This document shows, in pieces, positions 1-8,038 of a stretch of DNA of 39,321 nucleotides. The translations under genes and the position numbers were made by a program. Origin of the DNA: Clostridia bacterium. GTDB taxonomy: Bacteria > Bacillota > Peptococcia > DRI-13 > UBA5745. The notes below the pieces were generated by a model that was not told the DNA's origin, ran no database searches, and worked only from the letters and a program-made list of their open reading frames with translations. The stretch's first letter is position 1. Every line of letters begins with the position of its first letter. Location: assembly GCA_018434325.1 (NCBI GenBank), contig JAHDPO010000032.1:1-39321 (forward strand). The letters run 5' to 3'.

Positions 1-1
1 A

Positions 2-277
2 AAACCCTATTTGACCGCCTATCTGATGAGCCCTCTGGTTCCCCTCAGCAACAAAGGGGCAGAGAATGCTATCCGCCCCTTTGTGGTGGGAAGGAAACAA
101 TGGCTGTTTAGCGATACGGTCAAAGGTGCCCAAGCCAGTGTTATGTTCTATAGTATTGTAGCTACCGCCTGTGCCAACGGCTTGAACATAGAAGCCTATT
201 TGGCTGAGCTTTTCCGGGTTTTATCTCAGGATAGAAGGCCGGAGACGATTCAGCGGATGGTACCAATAAAGAGTTGA
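2..277 (+). CDS. IS66-family transposase (TnpC), C-terminal part
   Basis: This is the C-terminal end of an IS66-type DDE transposase; the reading frame is open from base 2, so the gene begins outside the window. The visible part carries the family hallmark around the catalytic glutamate: a PLSN stretch, then GAENAIRPF, then VGRKQWLFSDT. It ends with the usual NGLNIEAYLAELF helix and a TGA stop. The SNN usually seen before the glutamate is SNK here, and the preceding residues (YLMSPLV) differ from the common form, so the copy may be slightly diverged. The inverted-repeat end follows at about 363. Whether the complete element is active cannot be judged from this fragment. Confidence 0.9.
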   Translation, partial: KPYLTAYLMSPLVPLSNKGAENAIRPFVVGRKQWLFSDTVKGAQASVMFYSIVATACANGLNIEAYLAELFRVLSQDRRPETIQRMVPIKS

Positions 278-282
278 GAGAA

Positions 283-363
283 GGTTGAAAAACTACACGA
301 GAGTTTTTCAACCTTCTCTTCTTTGCTCTCCTGTGACTACACGGGGGTTTATTTGGCGCTTAC
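283..363 (+). mobile_element. Right end of the IS66 element: hairpin and terminal inverted repeat
   Basis: Just after the transposase stop lies a long perfect hairpin: GAGAAGGTTGAAAAACT pairs with AGTTTTTCAACCTTCTC across a short loop (about 279-318). It is probably a transcription terminator. The sequence then runs to ...TTTATTTGGCGCTTAC, ending at 363. Read inwards this is GTAAGCGCC, the GTAA-type start typical of IS66 terminal inverted repeats. The left end lies outside the window, so the inverted repeat and the expected 8-bp target duplication (GACAAAAC at 364-371 would be the right copy) cannot be confirmed. Confidence 0.65.
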
Positions 364-398
364 GACAAAACCTGTGTACTTTCGTATCACCGTGGAAA

Positions 399-438
399 AA
401 CAAAAGCGGCTAATCGCTAGAGATTTAACCGCTTTCCG
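399..438 (-). terminator. Hairpin downstream of the restriction-modification operon
   Basis: On the minus strand, AAAGCGGTTAAAT and ATTAGCCGCTTT form a stem around the loop CTCTAGCG, with one mismatch, followed by TGTTTTTCC. It lies about 150 bases after the stop codon of the GHKL-TIR gene and is the most plausible end of that operon. The 438-586 stretch between hairpin and gene holds nothing else that I recognise. Confidence 0.5.
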
Positions 439-586
439 CTTGAGAAATTAGGTGAATATTGGTGCCATGCAGGTAATACGAGTTTGCATCTTTGCACGAT
501 TGCCCTACAAACTCTTAAAGGTATCATCATCCCAGAGAAAATTCTTCTTAAAAAGCCACTAACTCCGCTACAGCTGTATAAATCAA

Positions 587-2521
587 CTACTCGTTAACTA
601 CTGCACTTTCGTTCCATGTCCCGTAGAGCCGCGTAGACTTAATAAACTGAAATATGGATTCTTCTGTTTGTTCAGATTTCTGCGAATGCTGAGAAATCCG
701 ATATAATGCGTTAGCTAGCACATGCGTCTGCTTAGCGTTCATTCCAAAAGCGAGCTTTGGAGTATACTCAGTACCGGGGAAAGGCCTTCTAACGCTATCA
801 AATCTGTCGGTATACATTGGATACCAAGTCGTGTTCAATACCCAACCGGCTCCTGCTTCTAATACAGGATCCCACTTTAAAACAAAATCCTGATTTAAAA
901 CGTATATGACGCATAAATCAGTTTGACGTGTTGTATTTACAAAAAAATCCTTTAAGTAGTCATAAATATCTACATATGCTCCGAAACCCGACTCATAGTG
1001 ATCAGAGCTCGTGTATATAATCTCTTCTTTTTCAAATCCGCAAAAATGCAGCACTCTTTCGAGCTCATCAATGAGCTCTTTATCGCCACTATTATGGCTT
1101 ATCATGACTTTTTTGTAGGTTTCCTTTAAAGTATCTTTCAACTCCCACGCACGTTCAAGTGCTGTCTTAATAGGTTCAGAGTCCCGAATGACTTTTTTAA
1201 AATCCGGGTTTTCGATAACTTCTTTAATTGATTTATCGAAATCCTCTTTGGACGTTTTTGCTTTATTCGCTTTTTCAAGATCACGAACATAATTCTTTTC
1301 CTTGGTCGCGTCAGCCTTTAATTCCAGAATAGGACGCAAAGCATTGCGCTTTATTAACTCTAGAGTCTTGACAAATCTCTCGTCATCTTCCTTATAACCT
1401 TGTCGGTTGCTGGATGCGATATCCGGAAGCTCGGTTTCTTCAAGTAAATCTACAAAGAATTGACCGACAACATATGCTTCGCCCATCCTATCTGTCGAGA
1501 TATCTGGCAAAATATCAAATTGTCCGAGTTTATCGTTTGCGACGATTGATATATGGTTAACAGGAAAGTCCGTGTTTCTCTGTTTGTCTTTAGATGAGGC
1601 ATATGTAGAAATCCATCCCGATATAATCAAATCAAAATCTTTGAGCTTACCGTCGTTTGTAATCAAAGATATTTTCTCTCGTATCGTTGTTGCCGTCTTA
1701 TGAAGCGTTTTCTGCGCCGGAAGCTGATCAGGCGGTAATTGTTGTTGAAGTGCTCTATAATAGCGCCCTTCATCAAAAGAGCGATGTAAACCTTTTAAGT
1801 AATCGTTGTATGGACTAGTCTCATCTGAAAAGGTTATGAGTGCGTCTGACAACTTTATTATATCTGTCGTCGTATCATCAATGGTCGTAGATTTTCCAGT
1901 CGTTAAATTCTCAAGGTGAATTTTGAAAGACTTACATGCAAATGGAAAAATCAGAGAAATATTCCTCTTTGCCGAATCAATCGTTTTGCTCATGGAATAC
2001 CTGGAATTCTCCATAATAATCGCAGACCCACTCTTTGTTTCATCTATTCTTAAGAAATGAATTTGGTCTTCTGGAATAGCCGGAATTTCATATCTACCTT
2101 CTTCATTCTTTTTTGAAATATTTAGCGTTAAAACGCACCCTGATTTGTCTCCATCTCTAAGGGAATTTACTTTAACTCTCTCTGCAACTGAAAGAGCTGC
2201 AAGTTTGCCAATCCCTTTCCTACCCATTCGCTTCCGTTCGCCTGATTCCGTGTATGTACTTTCTTCGCCTGTCCGACTAGTTATGCCGATAGGAAGGTAT
2301 TTGGTATTGAATTGCTCATAAGTCATACCAGTACCATCGTCTTCTACAATAATTGTATTTGTAGTGGTATCATAGAGTATGTATACGTTTTTAGCATCGG
2401 CATCGTATGCGTTAGCTATGATTTCCCCCAAAACATAGTAGATATTTGTATAAAGATTAGGCCCCAGCAATTGCAGTAGTTCAGGACCAAAGTCTACAAA
2501 ATACCGTTTATCAGCCATCAT
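587..2521 (-). CDS. GHKL (MORC/MutL-type) ATPase fused to a C-terminal TIR-like domain
   Basis: The 644-residue protein has three clear Bergerat-fold ATP-binding motifs at its N-terminus: E33-x3-N37-x2-D40 (EIIANAYDADA), DDGTGM at 61-66 and GRKGIGKLA at 100-108, as in MORC, MutL and Hsp90 proteins. A middle region of about 350 residues has no motif I recognise. From about residue 470 a TIR-like fold follows: KVMISHNSGDKEL, then EEIIYTSSD, then DLCVIYVLNQDF and WDPVLEAGAGW. The glutamate of the last motif (about E555) is where TIR NAD-hydrolases carry their catalytic residue. GHKL/MORC ATPases beside cytosine methylases are a known theme of restriction-modification loci (Iyer, Abhiman and Aravind). 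A TIR end suggests an NAD-cleaving effector, which is inference. The gene overlaps the upstream methyltransferase by 11 bases. Two adjacent ATGs (2521, 2518) share one GGAG site. Confidence 0.85.
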   Translation of the reverse strand: MMADKRYFVDFGPELLQLLGPNLYTNIYYVLGEIIANAYDADAKNVYILYDTTTNTIIVEDDGTGMTYEQFNTKYLPIGITSRTGEESTYTESGERKRMGRKGIGKLAALSVAERVKVNSLRDGDKSGCVLTLNISKKNEEGRYEIPAIPEDQIHFLRIDETKSGSAIIMENSRYSMSKTIDSAKRNISLIFPFACKSFKIHLENLTTGKSTTIDDTTTDIIKLSDALITFSDETSPYNDYLKGLHRSFDEGRYYRALQQQLPPDQLPAQKTLHKTATTIREKISLITNDGKLKDFDLIISGWISTYASSKDKQRNTDFPVNHISIVANDKLGQFDILPDISTDRMGEAYVVGQFFVDLLEETELPDIASSNRQGYKEDDERFVKTLELIKRNALRPILELKADATKEKNYVRDLEKANKAKTSKEDFDKSIKEVIENPDFKKVIRDSEPIKTALERAWELKDTLKETYKKVMISHNSGDKELIDELERVLHFCGFEKEEIIYTSSDHYESGFGAYVDIYDYLKDFFVNTTRQTDLCVIYVLNQDFVLKWDPVLEAGAGWVLNTTWYPMYTDRFDSVRRPFPGTEYTPKLAFGMNAKQTHVLANALYRISQHSQKSEQTEESIFQFIKSTRLYGTWNESAVVNE

Positions 2522-3569
2522 TCTTTCTCCTCGTATATTTTCTCTTTTTGATATGTTGCTGTATACTTAAACCGATAATTTCGCCAAGGCGGGGGGGTAC
2601 TGCGTTTCCCACATGTCTGGCTATATTTCGTAAAAAAATCTCATCGCTTTCACTAACAAAAGCATATGTTGCAGGGAATGACTGCAGAATTGCGCCTTCC
2701 CGTATTGTTAATGCACGGTCTTGCTCTGGATGCCCGAATCTGCCTGTCCCATATCCGATGTATTGCGTCGTTATTGTCGGTGAAAGGTCATTCCATCTCA
2801 TACGTCCATAGACGGAAGCATATGAACTGCCCTTTTCTTTTTTATGGCACTCACAAATAAGTTCTTCAGGCCAATCTCTCCAAGTCCCACCCGGTGTTGA
2901 GTGGCGAATGCGTTTCAAATTTAATTCTGAAAGAGTACAGGCAATATGAAGCATGTCTGTTTCATTCTTCTCTCCAGCAGCGACAGGTGGTAAGTTACCG
3001 ATAGCTTCTCGCACGGTAACATACTGATTATGAGTCGCATCCATCAATTCAATTTTCTTTATGCGTGAAGCCAACAATATTAGACGTTTACGCCGCTGCG
3101 GCACGCCATAATCAGCGACATTTACTACCTTATACGATACAAAATATCCTTCTGCTTTCAATATAAAAATAAAGTCACTGAATACTTTTTCCTTTGCCAA
3201 TTCTGGTACATTTTCCATTGAAACGATATGAGGTCTTGTCTCCCTTACCAATCTTGCAAATTCATATAGCAACTTCCAATCTTTATGTTTATCTCTGTTT
3301 TTTTTATCCTTTTGATGATTTGAAAACGGCTGGCATGGAGCACAACCAACAAGAATTTTTATATCAGCACCTTTCAAAAATTCTTTTATTTCTTTTCCAG
3401 TAACTTCATCAACGCTTTTAGCTATAAATTGACATTTATTGTTGTGCTCATAAGCGTATTCACATGACTTGTCTATATCAATACCGGCAACAACAGGTAT
3501 GCCGGCTTTTTGTAAACCGTATGTAAGGCCGCCGACGCCGCAGAACAAATCGACTGTCTTTATCTTCAT
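2511..3569 (-). CDS. DNA (cytosine-5) methyltransferase, first of two
   Basis: This 352-residue protein has the conserved order of C5-cytosine methyltransferase motifs. They are the SAM-binding VDLFCGVGGLTYGL (residues 6-19), the catalytic GCAPCQPFS with Cys79, ENV at 119-121, QRRKRLILLAS, and the C-terminal HVGNAVPPRLGEIIG. The target-recognition region lies at roughly 190-280. It would transfer a methyl group from S-adenosylmethionine to cytosine in a specific site, protecting host DNA from the cognate nuclease. The site cannot be read from sequence alone. It follows vsr by 28 bases and overlaps the GHKL-TIR gene. A good ribosome-binding site (AGGGGG, 6-base spacing) supports the ATG at 3569. 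It is not a duplicate of the methyltransferase at 4946, since sequence and motif spacing differ clearly. Confidence 0.95.
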   Translation of the reverse strand: MKIKTVDLFCGVGGLTYGLQKAGIPVVAGIDIDKSCEYAYEHNNKCQFIAKSVDEVTGKEIKEFLKGADIKILVGCAPCQPFSNHQKDKKNRDKHKDWKLLYEFARLVRETRPHIVSMENVPELAKEKVFSDFIFILKAEGYFVSYKVVNVADYGVPQRRKRLILLASRIKKIELMDATHNQYVTVREAIGNLPPVAAGEKNETDMLHIACTLSELNLKRIRHSTPGGTWRDWPEELICECHKKEKGSSYASVYGRMRWNDLSPTITTQYIGYGTGRFGHPEQDRALTIREGAILQSFPATYAFVSESDEIFLRNIARHVGNAVPPRLGEIIGLSIQQHIKKRKYTRRKNDG

Positions 3570-3597
3570 TCCAATCCCCCTATGTAAATTGCGCTAT

Positions 3598-4014
3598 TTA
3601 GCTTAAGCGTAAAACCGTTGAAAGTTTTTCGACTAATACCGTTTCGTTCTTCTTTTTAAGTTCACATTCCCATATACGCAATACTGTCCACCCCCGAGTA
3701 ACAAATAGTGCTGTTATCTCTTTATCATGTCGAATATTCCGTTCTCGCTTTTTCTGCCAATAATCCTTATTATTTTCAGGACGCGTATTTCGGCAATCGT
3801 GCCCGTGCCAGAAGCACCCATCTACAAAAACTGCAACTCTTTTATCCAAAAAAATAAAATCCGGATGTCCCTTAACCGAATAGTTCCTACGCCACCCGGT
3901 AATTCCATTTTTCTGGAATAATGCGATTAACCGCAGTTCTGTAGATTTATTCCCATGTGCTTTGACTTTACGCATAATTTCTGAGCGCTCAGTTTTATCA
4001 AATGTATCGCTCAA
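3598..4014 (-). CDS. vsr: Very-short-patch mismatch repair endonuclease (Vsr)
   Basis: Vsr nicks DNA next to T:G mismatches produced when 5-methylcytosine deaminates, so that the T is removed. The 138-residue length is normal. Family signatures are visible: an N-terminal RSEIMRKVKAHGNKSTELRL, RRNYSVKGHPDFIFLDKRVAVFVDGCFWHGHDC with the catalytic aspartate and zinc ligands, and the WTVLRIWECEL segment. The start is a TTG at 4014. Its AAAGGTGA ribosome-binding site overlaps the TGA stop of the preceding gene, a layout that suggests translational coupling. Its presence supports the view that the neighbouring enzymes make 5-methylcytosine. Confidence 0.95.
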   Translation of the reverse strand: MSDTFDKTERSEIMRKVKAHGNKSTELRLIALFQKNGITGWRRNYSVKGHPDFIFLDKRVAVFVDGCFWHGHDCRNTRPENNKDYWQKKRERNIRHDKEITALFVTRGWTVLRIWECELKKKNETVLVEKLSTVLRLS

Positions 4015-4020
4015 CGCCGA

Positions 4021-4953
4021 TCACCTTTCAAATTCAATACGTAAGCTTGGATCGGTTTCAATTGCAAGGACGATCTCGTTATATTTGTCAATTATATCAG
4101 CTATAGTTGAACTACGGTTTGACTCGTCGAATAGGCTGTGTTCATAAATGTTCGCAGACAGAAATTGCTGTATATCCCACACTTCAATGCGACTATCGAG
4201 TCCGGCATCCGACGCCAAATCCAAAGCGGTACGGACACGATCAAAGATTGTAATAATTACCGGATAGTAACCGTTGTGCAAATTTTTCCGGCACTTTTCA
4301 ATAAGAGAAGCACTTGGTGCGGTTGTACAATGAATTATTGTATTATTAATAACGAAATCGCCGCTTCGGTCCGTAGGCAAGTCAGCTACAGACGCTCCAT
4401 GAACCTCAATCGCTCCCGTAGGCAGAATAATAGAGAGCTTAGCAGCTACTAAATGTTGAAGTACCATACCAAGATACTGTGTTCCGGGGTTTTGGACTTG
4501 CCTCTTTTTAGCTTGCTCGAAAAGCTCTTCCAGATTTGCGCCGATTGTTTTCGATTTTTCTGAAGTTAAAACAAACGGCTGGTTTCTAAAATACTCACGG
4601 ACTTGCTCAGCCCAGAAATCTTCTATAACAGCAAAATCTACCGGTTCTTTTGCATTCCATGCATTGAGGTATTCCACATATTTTATCATCAATCCCATGC
4701 TACCGCGGCTGGTACGCCCGCCTTCGGATGCGAGTATCTGTGTAATGTCATGCTCTTTTAAAATTTTCTTCAGGTTGCCTCCGCCGAGTCCGGCGACTTG
4801 GCCTTTACTGTCAGTCTGATACTCATCCGGATCAAGCGGGAAAACCTTGTCGCTAACCATACGAGTAAATTGAACAACGAGCGAAAGCGTGCCTTTAGTT
4901 ACTATATTATTTTCAATCTGAAATTCTCTCAACTTTCCCTCAGCATTAATCAT
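4021..4953 (-). CDS. DUF4928-like protein, candidate restriction endonuclease of the locus
   Basis: The 310-residue protein resembles the DUF4928 family, recalled as proteins encoded beside C5 methyltransferases. The N-terminal third (residues 1-95) includes LGGGNLKKILKEHDITQILASEGGRTSRGS, which could be DNA-binding. The C-terminal half has a D-x10-H pattern (SGDFVINNTIIHCTTAPS) followed by alternating strands and helices. This could be a nuclease core, but no textbook PD-(D/E)XK motif is obvious. The gene overlaps the upstream methyltransferase by 8 bases and is coupled to vsr downstream. It is the only protein of the operon without another assigned role, so it is the natural candidate for the restriction nuclease. 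That last step is inference from context. Confidence 0.6.
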   Translation of the reverse strand: MINAEGKLREFQIENNIVTKGTLSLVVQFTRMVSDKVFPLDPDEYQTDSKGQVAGLGGGNLKKILKEHDITQILASEGGRTSRGSMGLMIKYVEYLNAWNAKEPVDFAVIEDFWAEQVREYFRNQPFVLTSEKSKTIGANLEELFEQAKKRQVQNPGTQYLGMVLQHLVAAKLSIILPTGAIEVHGASVADLPTDRSGDFVINNTIIHCTTAPSASLIEKCRKNLHNGYYPVIITIFDRVRTALDLASDAGLDSRIEVWDIQQFLSANIYEHSLFDESNRSSTIADIIDKYNEIVLAIETDPSLRIEFER

Positions 4954-6055
4954 TATAAACTGCCTCCGTAATCTTAACTAAGAATTTTTCACCTATGAAG
5001 CGGGCTACAGGAAGCGCTACTGCGTCGCCCATAGCCTTGTAACCGTCGTTGTATGTACCGGGAAGAGTAAAGCTGTCGGGAGCCCCCATAAGACGTGCGG
5101 CCTCACGAACGGTCAACAACCTTGCGTGTACTTCCCCATTCTTCTTGACGACTAAAAATTGTTTACTGCTGCCGCCCTCCGGTGTTCTCAGACAACCGGC
5201 GACACCGTCAAAGCGTAATTCTAATTGCTGCTGCCCATTACGAGTCCTTCTATATCCTGTAGCATATACAGTCTCGTGTTTTTCCAACACGGCTTTGTGT
5301 TTCTCCGGTACTAAGCGTATTACATTATCTTTGTCAAAAGGCACATTCACTTCAATAATATCTTTGAGGGTGAAATGACGTTTTGGGGGCTTTTCCGTAT
5401 ACCACCATATCCAACCCGGCAAAGAGCTCCCCAACTCTGCCGCTGTTTTGCTATGTAACCAGCATGGGCCGGAGCCTATAAGTTCTTCGGGGATATGACG
5501 CCCATGTTGAACAGCAATTACGAAGACCCTCGGTCTAGATTGCGGTAAAAAAAGAGAGGCGTTAAGTACGATAGCGCCGCAGTCGTATCCTCTTTCAGTA
5601 AGCGCCGCATGTAGCTTTCTGTAGTTATTTCCATTGCTGGTGGATAGAAGACCGGACACGTTCTCAACAAGTAAGACGCGAGGTTTTTCCGGCATTTCAT
5701 CAAGGATTCTAAGCCACTCCCATACCAATCCGCTTCGACAAGCGTCAATGCCACCGATAGACCCTGCAAGTGATAGGTCCTGGCAAGGGAAACTTGCCCA
5801 TGACAAGTGAGCGTATGGTAAACTAGCGCCTCTAACATTTTTGATGTCATCCAACAAAAAGTGCTCTGAATAGAAATTTGCCGCATATACGTCAGCCTTT
5901 TGCTGACTGACATCATTCGCCCAAACAGGTGAAAACATATCTTTTAAACCATAGGCAACTAATCCGCTTCCAGCAAAGAATTCATGCATCGTCCACGGAG
6001 CCGACGATAGGTCGATTTTTTCTGTATCTATAAAGGGTAAAACGCATTGAAGCAT
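4946..6055 (-). CDS. DNA (cytosine-5) methyltransferase, second of two
   Basis: This 369-residue C5-cytosine methyltransferase has motif I as HEFFAGSGLVAYGL (residues 24-37), the catalytic SFPCQDLSLAG with Cys91, ENVSGLL at 131-137, QSRPRVFVIAV and a C-terminal GDAVALPVARFIGE. The IGGIDACRSGLVWEWLRIL block after the catalytic motif is typical of the subgroup. It is the first enzyme gene of the operon, 34 bases after the HTH gene, and overlaps the DUF4928-like gene. Two C5 methyltransferases in one locus fit either an asymmetric target with one enzyme per strand, or two distinct sites. The sequence does not decide this. Confidence 0.95.
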   Translation of the reverse strand: MLQCVLPFIDTEKIDLSSAPWTMHEFFAGSGLVAYGLKDMFSPVWANDVSQQKADVYAANFYSEHFLLDDIKNVRGASLPYAHLSWASFPCQDLSLAGSIGGIDACRSGLVWEWLRILDEMPEKPRVLLVENVSGLLSTSNGNNYRKLHAALTERGYDCGAIVLNASLFLPQSRPRVFVIAVQHGRHIPEELIGSGPCWLHSKTAAELGSSLPGWIWWYTEKPPKRHFTLKDIIEVNVPFDKDNVIRLVPEKHKAVLEKHETVYATGYRRTRNGQQQLELRFDGVAGCLRTPEGGSSKQFLVVKKNGEVHARLLTVREAARLMGAPDSFTLPGTYNDGYKAMGDAVALPVARFIGEKFLVKITEAVYND

Positions 6056-6089
6056 TTTCCACCATCCTTCCTTCAGCGTTCTATGAGAA

Positions 6090-6296
6090 TTATTCTTGTT
6101 CCTTACGCAGAAGGTCTTCTACTCCGCAGTCAAACAAAACGCATAACTTATATATCGTTTCAAAGTCAATTCTTGTCGCTTTATCATTATATAGATTTGA
6201 AATCGTATTTCTCGAAAGCCTCGTTTTCTCATGAACATCTTTTATCGAGTAGCGACGGCTTCCCATTAGCGTAGATAAATTACTGTGAATAGGCAT
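6090..6296 (-). CDS. Small helix-turn-helix regulator (Xre/Cro type), likely controller of the R-M operon
   Basis: The 68-residue protein is a single Cro/C1-type helix-turn-helix: SIKDVHEKTRLSRNTISNLY contains the two central helices, followed by DFETIYKLCVLFDCGVEDLL. This is the usual pattern of short Xre regulators. It stands first in the operon, directly after a strong promoter, where restriction-modification controller proteins often sit. A GAGGGAG site seven bases before the ATG supports the start. Regulation of the operon is inferred from position. No inverted repeat matching a classical C-box was recognised. Confidence 0.85.
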   Translation of the reverse strand: MPIHSNLSTLMGSRRYSIKDVHEKTRLSRNTISNLYNDKATRIDFETIYKLCVLFDCGVEDLLRKEQE

Positions 6297-6329
6297 TAGT
6301 TTACTCCCTCTACAATCTGTTTCCAGTAA

Positions 6330-6357
6330 ATTATACCATGTTTCCTGCGTACTGCAA
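6330..6357 (-). promoter_or_regulatory. Promoter of the restriction-modification operon
   Basis: On the minus strand, TTGCAG (6352-6357) and TATAAT (6330-6335) are separated by 16 bases. A TG dinucleotide one base before the -10 box gives an extended -10. Transcription would start near 6323, about 27 bases before the HTH gene. Confidence 0.75.
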
Positions 6358-6449
6358 ATGACATTGTGAGCATAAAGCTTCCTTAAACAATAGATCTATG
6401 CGGTAGAATTTCATAGAACTGATCACTAAAATTAGCACTACATAAAAAC

Positions 6450-7373
6450 TTAATTATATACAAAACTTGCATTCATTTTATCCAGCTCGGCTTGCTCCTC
6501 TTTTAGTACTTTAGAGACAAAATTTTTATATTGAGACAACATTTTTTGGGGATTGTCTTTTGTATTGAACGCATGTAACGTACCATCCGTTATTTCATAA
6601 AAAACATAGCCATCAAAACCATCAGATGATTTGTTAATTATCTTCGGACGTTTTTCAAGTAATGATTTTATATCATCCACAGAATCATGTAATAATTTTC
6701 TTATCTTTTTTAGAAACTCCAAATAATTTCTTGTGATGCATATATTAAATTCTGCAAGAGAACGAGTTAGCACGATGTAAGGATAATCAGAGAATTGCTC
6801 ATATATTTTATCTTTAATATCTTCCATTTCATTCTTGATTGTCGGATTATGATTGAAATGTGGGGTCAATAATATATGATTCAAATCAAAACAGTATTTA
6901 TTATCGAAATTCATACTAACGGGAAGATGTCCATGCTGGGCGTAATCTCTCAATCGAAGTAAAAATCGATATTGAAAATTACCATCATATTCTTTGCTTA
7001 AGTAATTCTTCTTGAACTCTTCGTACAGCTCACCATCATTTATTTTCAAAAAGTTTTCGATTGATTCCATCAGCGTTTTCCCTGAACTGATAAAATTAAT
7101 AGTAAGGGCATTAATGGCAACACAATCACTTGTTTCATGGTCATAGGCAATTTTGCGCTCAATCTTGTCAGAATATAATAGAACGTAATAGTGTAAAATA
7201 CTCTTTAAATTAAAACGAAACACATGAAAAAGGTTATCTATCTCTTGTATGTGTCTGGTAATTTCAACATACTTTCTTACGCTGCCCAGCTCTTTATCAT
7301 CCATGTCGGCAGGATGGACTTGATTCATGTCTATGTTCAGATGCTCTGTGAAAAAACAAGATTCGGTTCTCAT
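6450..7373 (-). CDS. Uncharacterised protein with a HEPN-like R-x4-H motif
   Basis: I do not recognise a named family. The product (307 residues) appears almost wholly helical and has no signal peptide or membrane segment. Around residues 142-147 it has RLRDYAQHGHLPV, that is Arg-Asp-x3-His. This matches the R-x4-6-H motif, with a polar residue after the arginine, seen in HEPN domains, many of which are RNases of toxin and abortive-infection systems. The ATG at 7373 has an AGGGGGG site six bases upstream; an in-frame TTG one codon earlier is unlikely. It lies upstream of the restriction-modification operon, separated by about 150 bases, and is similarly AT-rich. A defence role is inference. 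It could also be an unrelated helical protein. Confidence 0.6.
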   Translation of the reverse strand: MRTESCFFTEHLNIDMNQVHPADMDDKELGSVRKYVEITRHIQEIDNLFHVFRFNLKSILHYYVLLYSDKIERKIAYDHETSDCVAINALTINFISSGKTLMESIENFLKINDGELYEEFKKNYLSKEYDGNFQYRFLLRLRDYAQHGHLPVSMNFDNKYCFDLNHILLTPHFNHNPTIKNEMEDIKDKIYEQFSDYPYIVLTRSLAEFNICITRNYLEFLKKIRKLLHDSVDDIKSLLEKRPKIINKSSDGFDGYVFYEITDGTLHAFNTKDNPQKMLSQYKNFVSKVLKEEQAELDKMNASFVYN

Positions 7374-7447
7374 CAATATCCCCCCTAATAAAACAAAATT
7401 CGTATAATTAGCCGTTGTCTGCGCAGAACCATCTTGCGCATTATTGC

Positions 7448-7755
7448 TATAATAGCATTGTGCCGTCGGGTGCGCATATGTGCATCGGATAGGGAAAGCG
7501 CTTTATGATCTTGGCAAACAACTCCTTGTTTTCATACAGCGACTGAAAGGGCCACGGGCCTTCATGCCCCTTTCACTTTGGGTCAGGTTTTTCTTTTGTC
7601 GTTTATCAGGCGGCCGAGGAGAATTCTGAGGAATGAGCCACAGATTCCCCCTTTTTATGGTGCCTGCAATGCGTCCGCTCACAACATGGTATGTAACAGC
7701 CCCGTATGGAGACGCCTCACTTTGCTGCCGCTTCTTTTATTGTGATATAGTCCAT
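7448..7755 (-). pseudogene. Broken HTH-PAS regulator gene at the island boundary
   Basis: Reading the minus strand from the ATG at 7755 gives MDYITIKEAAAK, then a TGA where a tryptophan codon is expected, then GVSIR. After a frameshift, SGRIAGTIKRGNLWLIP follows, the ending of an excisionase-like HTH domain. A second frameshift leads into SLYENKELFAKIIKRFPYPM and HICAPDGTMLL, the start of a PAS domain, and a TAG at 7448-7450. The gene thus has a nonsense mutation and two frameshifts, and its homology stops abruptly near 7450. The rest of the PAS domain is absent from the window. It looks like an older chromosomal gene cut by arrival of the defence island. Confidence 0.7.
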
Positions 7756-8038
7756 GAAATCACCCGTATCTATAAAATCCATTTCCCATATTATTATACT
7801 TTATATAAATGGAGTTTGTACAAACTGAAAATCACCTTGTACATTTTTATGAACCATCTCTATTTAAATACCTCCATGGATGTCGAATAGACACTGTGGG
7901 GCCAAATTTTTCCCTATAGGTTTTAAACGCTTCGCTTTGCCTGCAGATTGACCTCGGCGGTCCCATCTTTACATAAAATCAAACGACTTTTTGTATATTT
8001 ATTACACTTTATCAAATGATTTGAGTGCTTCTGGTATA
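7756..8038. other. Intergenic stretch without a recognisable gene
   Basis: This AT-rich stretch between the broken regulator gene and the cbiL terminator contains only short open frames. A TATAAT at about 7791-7796 on the minus strand and a TTTGTACAAA palindrome near 7815 may be leftovers of the regulator's promoter. Nothing else was identified. Confidence 0.5.

Noticed and set aside
7633-7890. 85-residue plus-strand open frame
   Set aside because: It is antisense to the broken HTH-PAS regulator gene and has no ribosome-binding site or domain.
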